Of a stretch of DNA of 64,000 nt, positions 1-6,875 are shown piece by piece (the stretch's first letter is position 1; each line of letters starts with the position of its first letter). Origin of the DNA: Amorphoplanes friuliensis DSM 7358 (GTDB lineage: Bacteria; Actinomycetota; Actinomycetes; Mycobacteriales; Micromonosporaceae); assembly GCF_000494755.1 (NCBI RefSeq), contig NC_022657.1, forward strand, positions 4,254,001 through 4,318,000, in the 5' to 3' direction. The notes beneath the pieces are model-generated. The model did not search any database. It was not told where the DNA came from and saw only the letters and a list, made by a program, of their open reading frames with translations. Both the position numbers and the translations under genes were made by a program.

Positions 1-131
1 GGGTCTCGTCCGTCGACGACGTGCTGGTCAACGCCGCCGGTGCAGTGCTGGCCGGGCTGGCGTCGCGACGCTGGTGGCGTGGCCGGTCCCCGAGCCGGCA
101 CGAGCGGGTCGAGGCGGCGTGCGCGTACTGA
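1..131 (+). CDS. VanZ-like protein, C-terminal end only
   Basis: This is the last 42 codons of a gene that starts upstream of the window; the reading frame begins at base 3 and ends with TGA at 129-131. The tail contains SVDDVLVNAAGAVLAG followed by a basic stretch (SRRWWRGRSPSRHER). That resembles the last membrane segment of VanZ-family proteins, where a D-D-x-x-x-N-x-x-G pattern precedes the final helix. The family is linked to teicoplanin resistance, but most members have no proven role. The gene overlaps the start of the response regulator by 13 bases, so the two are probably cotranscribed. The assignment rests on a short piece and is tentative. Confidence 0.5.
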   Translation, partial: VSSVDDVLVNAAGAVLAGLASRRWWRGRSPSRHERVEAACAY

Positions 132-790
132 TCGTGGAGGACGAGCCGCACCTGGCCGAGGCCGTCCGCGACGGTCTGCGGCTGGAGGCGATCGCCGCCG
201 ACATCGCCGGTGACGGCCACACCGCCCTCGAGTTGCTCAGCGTCAACTCCTACGACCTCGCCGTCCTCGACCGCGACATCCCCGGCCCGTCCGGCGACGA
301 AGTGGCCCGGCACATCGTCGCCTCCGGCAGCGGCCTGCCCATCCTCATGCTGACCGCGGCCGGCCGCATCGACGACAAGGCGTCCGGCTTCGGCCTCGGT
401 GCCGACGACTACCTGACCAAGCCGTTCGACCTCCGCGAACTCGTCCTGCGCCTCCGGGCCCTCGACCGCCGCCGCGGCACCGGCCGGCCGCCGGTCCACG
501 AGATCGCCGGCCTGCGGCTCGACCCGTTCCGCCGGGAGGTCCTCCGCGAGGGACGCCACGTCGCGCTCACTCGCAAGCAGTTCGCCGTGCTGGAGGTCCT
601 GGTCGCCGCCGGGGGCGGGGTGGTCGGCGCCGAGGAGCTGCTGGAACGCGCCTGGGACGAGAACGCGAACCCCTTCACCAACGCCGTACGCATCACCGTC
701 TCCGCCCTGCGCAAACGGCTCGGCGAGCCCTGGATCATCACCACGGTGCCCGGCGTCGGCTACCGCATCGAGGGCGGGGACGGTGGATAG
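119..790 (+). CDS. OmpR/PhoB-family response regulator
   Basis: A 223-residue two-component response regulator. The receiver domain (about residues 1-115) begins VRVLIVEDEP with the acidic pocket, has the phospho-acceptor Asp in LAVLDRDIPG, the Thr of MLTAA and the Lys of YLTKPFD. A winged-helix DNA-binding domain follows (ALTRKQFAVLEVL, then VRITVSALRKRLGEP and the wing VPGVGYRI). A longer frame opens at 74, but the family start fits the GTG at 119, which directly precedes the first beta strand. The gene overlaps the histidine kinase by 8 bases, so translation is probably coupled. It should be a transcription factor phosphorylated by that kinase; its targets cannot be read from the sequence. 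Confidence 0.9.
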   Translation: MRVLIVEDEPHLAEAVRDGLRLEAIAADIAGDGHTALELLSVNSYDLAVLDRDIPGPSGDEVARHIVASGSGLPILMLTAAGRIDDKASGFGLGADDYLTKPFDLRELVLRLRALDRRRGTGRPPVHEIAGLRLDPFRREVLREGRHVALTRKQFAVLEVLVAAGGGVVGAEELLERAWDENANPFTNAVRITVSALRKRLGEPWIITTVPGVGYRIEGGDGG

Positions 791-1901
791 GGAACTCGGG
801 CTGAGCGTCCGCCTCAAGCTGACCCTCAGTTATGCGGGGTTCCTCATGGTCGCGGGTGTCCTGCTGATGGGCGCCGTCTGGGTGTTCCTCCTGAGTTACG
901 TCCCCGACCGGTTGCTCATCGTCCCCACCGGCACGGAGATGACCGGTGTCTTCCCGGTCCGGTCCGTGCTGCTGCACGTCTTCGCGCCGAGGGCGGCCGC
1001 GGTGCTGGCGGTGCTGCTGGTCTTCGGTCTCGGAGGAGGATGGTTCCTCGCCGGTCGCATGCTCGCGCCGCTGTCCCGCATCACCGCTGTCACCCGGGCG
1101 ACCGCGGCCGGATCACTCGCGCACCGCATCCGGCTCCCCGGACGCAGGGACGAGTTCCGCGACCTCGCCGACGCCTTCGACGCGATGCTCGCGCGACTCG
1201 AGGACCACGTCGCCGAGCAGCAGCGGTTCGCCGCCAACGCCTCCCACGAGCTGCGTACGCCGCTGGCGATCTCCCGGGCCCTGCTCGACGTCGCCCGCCA
1301 GGATCCGGACCGGGACACCGCCGACCTCGTCGAACGCCTGCACGCCGCCAACACCCGGGCCATCGACCTCACGGAAGCCCTGCTGCTGCTCAGCCGGGGC
1401 ACGTTCGCCCGCGAGAGCACCGACCTCTCGCTGCTCGCCGAGGAAGCCGCCGAGACGCTGCTGCCCCTCGCCGAACAGCGCGGGATCACCCTGGACGTGA
1501 CCGGCGGCATGGCCCGGACCAGCGGTTCCACCGAGCTGCTGCTCCGGGTGGTGACCAACCTGGTCCAGAACGCCGTCGTCCACAACCTCCTGACCGGCGG
1601 CACCGTCACGGTCCACACAGAGACGTACGCCGGCACGAGCGTGCTGCGGGTGGCGAACACCGGTCAGCCACTCCCACCCGATCTGGTGCCGACCCTCGTC
1701 GAGCCCTTCCGGCGCGGGACCGACCGTGTGCGCACCGGGGAGCACGCCGGTGCCGGTCTCGGGCTGGCCATCGTGCACCGCATCGTCCGCGCCCACGACG
1801 GAAGCCTCGACCTCGCACCCGGTCCCGGCGGCGGTCTTGTGGTCACGGTCCGGCTCCCGGCCGCCCGAGCTTCTCTTCTCCGTCCGGTTCAGGCACCGTA
1901 G
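783..1901 (+). CDS. Sensor histidine kinase
   Basis: A 372-residue membrane histidine kinase partnered with the response regulator just upstream. Hydrophobic segments near residues 11-38 and 64-87 bracket a short extracellular loop of only about 25 residues, too small for a large sensor domain. A HAMP linker follows (about 88-140). The HisKA box FAANASHELRTPLA carries the phosphorylated His. The ATPase domain shows the N box (NLVQNAVVHN), the G1 motif (RVANTGQP, with N in place of the usual D) and the G2 motif GAGLGLAIVHRIV. The start is GTG 783, overlapping the regulator gene. The short loop suggests sensing within or at the membrane. The signal is unknown. Confidence 0.9.
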   Translation: MDRELGLSVRLKLTLSYAGFLMVAGVLLMGAVWVFLLSYVPDRLLIVPTGTEMTGVFPVRSVLLHVFAPRAAAVLAVLLVFGLGGGWFLAGRMLAPLSRITAVTRATAAGSLAHRIRLPGRRDEFRDLADAFDAMLARLEDHVAEQQRFAANASHELRTPLAISRALLDVARQDPDRDTADLVERLHAANTRAIDLTEALLLLSRGTFARESTDLSLLAEEAAETLLPLAEQRGITLDVTGGMARTSGSTELLLRVVTNLVQNAVVHNLLTGGTVTVHTETYAGTSVLRVANTGQPLPPDLVPTLVEPFRRGTDRVRTGEHAGAGLGLAIVHRIVRAHDGSLDLAPGPGGGLVVTVRLPAARASLLRPVQAP

Positions 1902-1905
1902 GCCC

Positions 1906-2463
1906 GTGAAGGAGTACACCGCAGCGGACCTCACGGTCCTGTATTTCGACGAATCGGTCCGGCGCAGGCCGGCCATGTATTTCGGGACCGATCCGCATCT
2001 GGCGACCAGCGTCCTGACCGCCCTGGTCATAGCCTCTCTGCACCCGGGCCCGAAAGCAGCACCCACCGGTCCACCCGACGTCACGGCTGAGATCCTCGAC
2101 GACCTGGTTCTCTCGATCACGGACAACTGGCCGACCGGGCCGGACGGCTCGACCGCCGGCTACTTCGGCTCCGTCCTGACCTCCTGCCGCTGGGTTCACG
2201 CCGCAGCCGCCGCCGTGAGCACCCGCACGACGATCGAGACCTGGCACGCGGGCCGCGCCTGGCAGCAGACCCTGACCGGGCTCCGTCCCACCGGACCGCC
2301 CCGCGATCTCGACGCACCACCGGGGACCGGCACCAGCCTGACCTACCACCTCGACCCGTCACGCTTCGCGCCGTCCACCCTCGGTGCCCTCACCCGCGAC
2401 GTCCACGCGGAAGGATGCTGCGAGCTACCCGGGGAGTTCCGCCTCCACGACCGCCGTCCCTAG
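1906..2463 (+). CDS. Small GyrB-N-terminal-like ATPase domain protein
   Basis: A 185-residue protein starting at a GTG four bases after the kinase stop, so very likely in the same operon. The segment SVRRRPAMYFG closely resembles the VRKRPGMYIG signature near the N terminus of DNA gyrase B and topoisomerase IV B. Near the C terminus, GTGTSLTYHLDPSRFAP resembles the GTGTSVTFWPDP region of the gyrase GHKL fold. Between them the usual Asn-rich ATP-binding box is replaced by DDLVLSITDN, so ATP hydrolysis is doubtful. No transducer, TOPRIM or gate domain is present, so it is not a gyrase subunit. It may be a stand-alone GHKL-like accessory protein of the two-component system; the function is unknown. 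Confidence 0.55.
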   Translation: MKEYTAADLTVLYFDESVRRRPAMYFGTDPHLATSVLTALVIASLHPGPKAAPTGPPDVTAEILDDLVLSITDNWPTGPDGSTAGYFGSVLTSCRWVHAAAAAVSTRTTIETWHAGRAWQQTLTGLRPTGPPRDLDAPPGTGTSLTYHLDPSRFAPSTLGALTRDVHAEGCCELPGEFRLHDRRP

Positions 2464-2813
2464 ACCTTCGGCGCGCCGCCGAGGCCGATCTCGTTGCCGT
2501 CCGGGTCGCGGAACGTGGCTTTGCGGACGCCGTTCTCGTACGTCTCGCGGTCGGCCGGTTCGAGGCCTCGCGCGGCTATCTCGGCGATCCGGGTGTCGAA
2601 GTCGGAGACGAACACGGTGTGCATGGCGTGGCCGGCGTGCGCGGGCCGCACCTCGATGAACACGTACCTGTTCTCGGCGAGCTCCCACACGGCCTCGGTG
2701 TCGTTCGGCAGGAACGACGGCGGGCCGCCGAGGAGCCGCTCGTACCAGGCCACGGCGGTGGCGTAGTCCCGGACGGGAATGCCTGCGAACAGGTCCACGG
2801 TCACCCCGCCCAT
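2460..2813 (-). CDS. Glyoxalase/bleomycin-resistance (VOC) family protein
   Basis: A 117-residue single VOC-fold protein. The first beta-alpha unit reads LFAGIPVRDYATAVAWYERL, and the second ends with the typical RDPDGNEIGL, whose Glu is a usual metal ligand of the fold. VOC proteins are dioxygenases, isomerases or drug-sequestering proteins, and the substrate here cannot be read. The start at the ATG (2811-2813) overlaps the 3' end of larC by 13 bases, so it may be the last gene of the lar operon. Its stop overlaps the stop of the convergent GyrB-like gene (CTAG). Confidence 0.8.
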   Translation of the reverse strand: MGGVTVDLFAGIPVRDYATAVAWYERLLGGPPSFLPNDTEAVWELAENRYVFIEVRPAHAGHAMHTVFVSDFDTRIAEIAARGLEPADRETYENGVRKATFRDPDGNEIGLGGAPKV

Positions 2814-3979
2814 GCTAGACCGGCGATGAGACCCGCGGCGGTGGCCGCGGCCAGGGCCTCCTGCAGCACCACGCGCTCCGGGCGGCCGGTGCCGGCAGCC
2901 AGCGCGGCGACGTCGGCGAACTCCGGCATCGCCTGGGTGATCAGACCGTCCGCGTACCCGATCTTGATCGCGACCGTCCCGCCCGCGACCGTGACCTCCC
3001 GGAAGGCTCGCGGCAGGGCGGTCTTGGTCCGGCTGCTCTCGCGTACGCCCAGAGTGCTCGTGTCGCGGAAGATCCTCGTCCGCAGCGCCGCGGCGCGCTC
3101 CGGGGTGCACAGCACGGTCAGGGTGTGCGCGGGCCGGCCCTTTTTCATCAGGATCGGGACGAGCCAGGCGTCGTCGGCTCCCTCGGCCAGCAACCCGGTC
3201 AGCACGCCGGGCCACAGCCGGGGATCGAGGTCGTCCACATTGGCCTCCAGCACCACCGATTGTGCGCTGGTGGACGGGACGGGCGCACCGAGGACAACGC
3301 GGACGACGTTGGCGCGGCCCGGGGTGTCCCGGCCACCGGCGCCCACACCGACGGTGTCGACGGTCATCGGCGGGAGGTCCTCGCAGCGGCCGGCGAGGGC
3401 CTGGATCAGGGCCAGACCCGTCGGGGTGGCCAGCTCGTTGCTGCCACCGCCGCTGGTGACCCGCCAGCCGCGCGACAGCTCCAGGACCGCGGGCGCGGGC
3501 ACCGGGAGCTCGCCGTGCGCGGTCCGGACCCGGCCCGCCCCCAGGGCCACCTCGCCCGCGCTGACCGACGTCACGCCCAGATCCCGCAGGGCCGCGCAGA
3601 CCCCGACGATGTCGGCGACGGAGTCGAGGGCACCCACCTCGTGGAAGTGGACCTCGTCGGCGTCGACGCCGTGCACCCGCCCCTCGGCCTCGGCCAGCCG
3701 CTCGAACACGGCGAGCGCGTCGCCGGAACCGTCGAGCAGCGCCCGGATGTCCCGCCAGGTGCGGTGCGGTGGCGCCGCCACCAGCGGTGTCACCTCGGCC
3801 TTGAGGGCACGCAGACCCGCCCGGGTCACGGTCGCCGCCGACAGGGCGATCGAGTCGGGAAGGACCGCGTCGACCGCCCGCTGCACCACCTCCAGGCTCG
3901 CTCCCGCGTCCAGGAGGGCGCCCAGCAGCATGTCCCCGGCCACCCCGGCGGACGCGTCGATCCACGCGTGCCGGCTCAC
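2801..3979 (-). CDS. larC: Nickel-pincer cofactor biosynthesis protein LarC
   Basis: A 392-residue LarC homologue. LarC is a CTP-dependent cyclometallase that inserts nickel into the pincer nucleotide made by LarB and LarE. The N terminus HAWIDASAGVAGDMLLGALL is the family hallmark. A histidine-containing segment VHFHEVGALDSVADIVG follows, and the C-terminal half has the typical VLEANVDDLDP and the metal-region sequence GVRESSRTKTALPR. The gene appears to be one intact frame; in Lactiplantibacillus plantarum it is split in two and needs a frameshift. The GTG start overlaps the larB stop (GTGA). The order larE-larB-larC with overlapping ends indicates one transcript. Confidence 0.92.
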   Translation of the reverse strand: MSRHAWIDASAGVAGDMLLGALLDAGASLEVVQRAVDAVLPDSIALSAATVTRAGLRALKAEVTPLVAAPPHRTWRDIRALLDGSGDALAVFERLAEAEGRVHGVDADEVHFHEVGALDSVADIVGVCAALRDLGVTSVSAGEVALGAGRVRTAHGELPVPAPAVLELSRGWRVTSGGGSNELATPTGLALIQALAGRCEDLPPMTVDTVGVGAGGRDTPGRANVVRVVLGAPVPSTSAQSVVLEANVDDLDPRLWPGVLTGLLAEGADDAWLVPILMKKGRPAHTLTVLCTPERAAALRTRIFRDTSTLGVRESSRTKTALPRAFREVTVAGGTVAIKIGYADGLITQAMPEFADVAALAAGTGRPERVVLQEALAAATAAGLIAGLAWAG

Positions 3980-4638
3980 CGGGGCGCGGCGATCTGCGCG
4001 GCCAGGTGCCCCGCGCCGTACCCGTTGTCGATGTTGACGACCGCAACACCGGGCGCGCAGGCGTTCAGCATCGCCAGCAGCGCGGCCAGCCCTTCGAACG
4101 CGGCGCCGTACCCGACCGACGTCGGCAGGGCGACCACGGGCGCGCTGACCAGACCGGCGACGACACTCGGCAGAGCGCCGTCCATCCCGGCGGCGACAAC
4201 GATGGCGTGGGCACGGCGCAGCACCTCCAGATGACCCAGGACCCGGTGCAGGCCGGCCACGCCGACGTCCACGATCAGCGAGGTGTCGCGGCCGAGATAA
4301 CGGGCCGTGAGCAGTGCTTCCCGGGCGTACGGGAGATCCGAGGTGCCGGCGGCCAGCACCAGCACCGGGCCGCCGGTGGGCGCCGGGACCTCGGGCGGCC
4401 AGGCGAGCAGCCCCGCATCGTCGTCGTGGAAGGCCGTCGGGAGCACCTCGAGAACCGCCGCCGCGTGCGCGGGGGAGGCGCGGGTGAACAGCGTGATCAC
4501 GTCGGGGCGGCCGGCCACCGCGGCGGCGATCCCGGCGACCTGCTCCGGCGTCTTGCCCGCGCAGTAGACCGCCTCCGGATAACCGCGGCGGGCGGACCGG
4601 TCCAGATCCAGCTCCGCGTACGACGAGAGGTCAGGCAC
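3976..4638 (-). CDS. larB: Nickel-pincer cofactor biosynthesis protein LarB
   Basis: A 220-residue LarB homologue. LarB carboxylates nicotinic acid adenine dinucleotide and hydrolyses the phosphoanhydride, the first step of pincer-cofactor synthesis. The C-terminal domain resembles PurE and shows LVLAAGTSDLPYAREA, VVAAGMDGALPSVVAGL and ALPTSVGYGAAFEG, all characteristic of the family. The N-terminal part carries DLDRSARRGYPEAVYCAGKT, typical of LarB. A longer frame opens far inside larE, but the GTG at 4636-4638 overlaps the larE stop and gives the family length, so I chose it. Confidence 0.92.
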   Translation of the reverse strand: MPDLSSYAELDLDRSARRGYPEAVYCAGKTPEQVAGIAAAVAGRPDVITLFTRASPAHAAAVLEVLPTAFHDDDAGLLAWPPEVPAPTGGPVLVLAAGTSDLPYAREALLTARYLGRDTSLIVDVGVAGLHRVLGHLEVLRRAHAIVVAAGMDGALPSVVAGLVSAPVVALPTSVGYGAAFEGLAALLAMLNACAPGVAVVNIDNGYGAGHLAAQIAAPR

Positions 4639-5434
4639 GCTGCACCAGCGGCAACGTGAACGCCCCGGACTGCACGCCCGCCACGTCGACGGCGGCAAAA
4701 CGGAAACCCGCCGCCAGCATCGCCTTGTGGACCTCGGCTCGCAACGGGTCGGCGACTGCGCGTACGAGATCTGCCGGGGGAAGCTCGATGCGGGCGACGT
4801 CGCCGTGGTGGCGTACCCGGAGATCCTGGAAGCCCAGGCCACGCAGAGCGGCCTCGGCCCGCTCGACCTGGGCCAGCTTTTCCCGGCTCACCGGCTGGAA
4901 GTGCGGGATGCGCGAGGCCAGGCACGGCGCCGCGGGCTTGTCGGCGCAGGGCAGCGCGAACTCGCGGGCGAGCCGCCGCACCGCGGCCTTGTCCAGACCC
5001 GCGTCCGCGAGCGGCCGCAGCACCCGGTGCTGGGTCGCCGCCCGGCTCCCCGGCCGGTCCGGACGCTGCGCGTCATCCGCGTTCTCCCCGTAGGCAACCG
5101 CATCCAGCCGGTACGCGGTGACGACCTCGTCCGCGATCCGCGTGAACAACTCGTCCTTGCAATGGAAACAGCGGTCCGGACCGTTCGCCCGATAGGCGTC
5201 CCGATCACCCTCGAACGTGGTCACCTCGACCACCGCCACACCGATGAACCGGGCCACCGCGTGAGCCGCCTCGCGCTCGTCCGCGGCCAGGCTCGGCGAC
5301 ACCCCGAGGACGGCCACCACCCGGTCCCGGCCCAGGTCACGCACGGCCAGCGCGAGCAGCACCGACGAGTCCACACCGCCGGAAAAGGCGACACCGAGCC
5401 GGCCGACGCCGGGGAAGAAGTCCATGCTGACCAT
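4631..5434 (-). CDS. larE: ATP-dependent sacrificial sulfur transferase LarE
   Basis: A 267-residue LarE homologue. LarE adenylates the pyridinium dicarboxylate mononucleotide and donates sulfur to form the dithio pincer ligand. The PP-loop SGGVDSSVLLALAV lies near residue 20. A cysteine is present in RCFHCKDELF, and PCLASRIPHFQPVSREKL matches the family region where the sacrificial Cys is found, so both the CxxC-type and single-Cys mechanisms are possible. Two in-frame ATGs (5434 and 5425) could serve as start. It is the first gene of the lar operon and faces a LacI-type regulator across a 62-bp gap with a palindrome. Confidence 0.92.
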   Translation of the reverse strand: MVSMDFFPGVGRLGVAFSGGVDSSVLLALAVRDLGRDRVVAVLGVSPSLAADEREAAHAVARFIGVAVVEVTTFEGDRDAYRANGPDRCFHCKDELFTRIADEVVTAYRLDAVAYGENADDAQRPDRPGSRAATQHRVLRPLADAGLDKAAVRRLAREFALPCADKPAAPCLASRIPHFQPVSREKLAQVERAEAALRGLGFQDLRVRHHGDVARIELPPADLVRAVADPLRAEVHKAMLAAGFRFAAVDVAGVQSGAFTLPLVQRA

Positions 5435-5457
5435 GTAAGAGCCGGAAATGGCGAAGT

Positions 5458-5471
5458 GGCAAGCGATTGCC
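5458..5471. promoter_or_regulatory. Palindromic LacI-type operator between larE and the regulator gene
   Basis: GGCAAGCGATTGCC is a near-perfect dyad (arms GGCAA/TTGCC) that contains the AAnCGnTT core typical of LacI-family operators. It sits in the 62-bp gap shared by the divergent larE and LacI-type genes. The binding protein is inferred from position to be the adjacent regulator. A related half-site (GGCAAGCGATCC) lies at about 6568-6579, just after the regulator gene. Confidence 0.6.
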
Positions 5472-5496
5472 GGATGTTGCGGTTAGCCTGAGCCCG

Positions 5497-6552
5497 ATGG
5501 CCGAGAATCGGGCGCCCACGATCTACGACGTCGCCCGCGCCGCCGGGGTGGCGCCGTCCACCGTGTCCCGCGCCTTCTCCCGGCCGGGCCGGGTCAGCGC
5601 CGGGACTGCCGAGCGTATCCGGGAAGTCGCCCGCGAACTCGGCTATCGCACCAATCCCTTCGCCCGGGCGCTGCCCACCGGCCGTACCGCCATGATCGCT
5701 CTGGTCGTGTCGGACGTGACCAACCCGTTCTGCAGCGAACTCGTCCAGGGCGCGCAGGCCGCGGCGGGCGAAGGCGGCTACACGATGCTGCTGGCCGAGG
5801 CCCGCGAGAGCGAACCCCTCGAGCGGGCGCTGGCGAGTGCCGACGGCATCGTCCTGGCGACCTCGCGGATCAGCGACGAGACGGTCCTGACAGCCGCCGG
5901 GCAACGCCCCGTGGTCGTGCTGAACCGCGTCCTGCCCGGCGTGCCCAGCATCATCAGCGACAACGCCCGCGGCATGCGCCAGACGGTTGCGCACCTGGCT
6001 GCCCTCGGGCACGAACACGTGACGTACGTGGCGGGTCCGGAACGGTCCTGGGCCGACGGGATGCGGCGCCGGTCACTGCGCCAGGCCGGCACCGAACAGG
6101 GCATCCAGTCCCGGCGCGTCGGGCCGTACCCCGCAACGGTCGAAGGCGGTGCCCGGGCAGCCGTCGAGGTGGTCCGCCGGCCGACCACCGCGGTCATCGC
6201 GTACAACGACCTGATGGCGATCGGCCTGATCCGCGCGCTGGCGTCCCACGGCCTCCAGGTGCCCTGGGACGTGAGCGTGGTCGGCTTCGACAACATCTTC
6301 GCGGCGGAGCTGATCACGCCGCCGCTGACCACGGTGGCGGCGCCGCTGCACCTGCTGGGGGAGACCGCGGTGCGTCACCTGCTGGCGATCCTCGGTGGAG
6401 CCCGGGCGGAATCCGCGGAACCGGTGGTGCTGCCGGCGAGTCTGGTGGTGCGGGGCTCGACGGCTCGGCGGCGGCGGAACAGTACGGCGCTGACGTCGGA
6501 GTCGTTCCTGCTGTCCGCCGCCTCGCCCTACGCGGAGATCACCCAGTCCTAG
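5497..6552 (+). CDS. LacI-family transcriptional regulator
   Basis: A 351-residue LacI/GalR-type repressor. The N-terminal helix-turn-helix and hinge read PTIYDVARAAGVAPSTVSRA and REVARELGYRTNPFARALPTG. The periplasmic-binding-protein-like effector domain follows (IALVVSDVTNPFC, TAVIAYNDLMAIGLIRAL, VSVVGFDNIFAAELITPPLT). The frame is open earlier, but the ATG at 5497 directly precedes the conserved DNA-binding domain. It diverges from larE and shares the palindrome at 5458-5471, so it probably controls itself and the lar operon. Family effectors are usually sugars, which makes a LacI regulator beside nickel-cofactor genes unusual. The effector is unknown. Confidence 0.88.
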   Translation: MAENRAPTIYDVARAAGVAPSTVSRAFSRPGRVSAGTAERIREVARELGYRTNPFARALPTGRTAMIALVVSDVTNPFCSELVQGAQAAAGEGGYTMLLAEARESEPLERALASADGIVLATSRISDETVLTAAGQRPVVVLNRVLPGVPSIISDNARGMRQTVAHLAALGHEHVTYVAGPERSWADGMRRRSLRQAGTEQGIQSRRVGPYPATVEGGARAAVEVVRRPTTAVIAYNDLMAIGLIRALASHGLQVPWDVSVVGFDNIFAAELITPPLTTVAAPLHLLGETAVRHLLAILGGARAESAEPVVLPASLVVRGSTARRRRNSTALTSESFLLSAASPYAEITQS

Positions 6553-6875
6553 CGTCGCCGCTCTTACGGCAAGCGATCCGGCCGCGCTGCCGGGCCGTCG
6601 GCTTTGCCTGTCACCATGCTGCGCCGCGCTGGGGCGGCGACGCCTAAAGTCTCTATCCCAGCAACCTAGGATGCTTTACGGGTTGTGCCCCGGGCCGCTC
6701 GACCAGCTCGAGGGAAAGGGAGTTCACGCGACCGCGACTGGGAGTAGCAGCCGTGTTTACCTCGGCCGCCGTGCTGCTGGGCCGTTGGGCCCGGTGCCGC
6801 CGCCCGGCATGGGCGGCGGCGCGGGGTGGGCGGCGGCGCGGGGCGGGTGGCGATGTGTGGTGGGTGGCGATGTGG
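6553..6875. other. 323-bp gap between two convergent genes; possible structured element
   Basis: No convincing gene is visible. The gap lies between the LacI-type gene and the 3' end of the giant gene, so it must hold the terminators of both. Around 6629-6664 a GCTGGG/CCCAGC pair could form a stem enclosing about 25 bases, followed by further short pairings. I compared it by eye with cobalamin, c-di-GMP and c-di-AMP riboswitches and found no match. The GGCAAGCGATCC half-site of the LacI-type operator lies at its left end. Confidence 0.4.

Noticed and set aside
2460-4049. A 529-codon frame joining the glyoxalase to larC antisense/alternate frame
   Set aside because: Only the last 117 codons are a recognisable VOC protein; the rest is a shifted frame of larC.
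6553-6875. c-di-GMP or c-di-AMP riboswitch
   Set aside because: A few bases resemble parts of the GEMM core on the minus strand, but the first half of the core is missing and no gene lies downstream in the correct direction.
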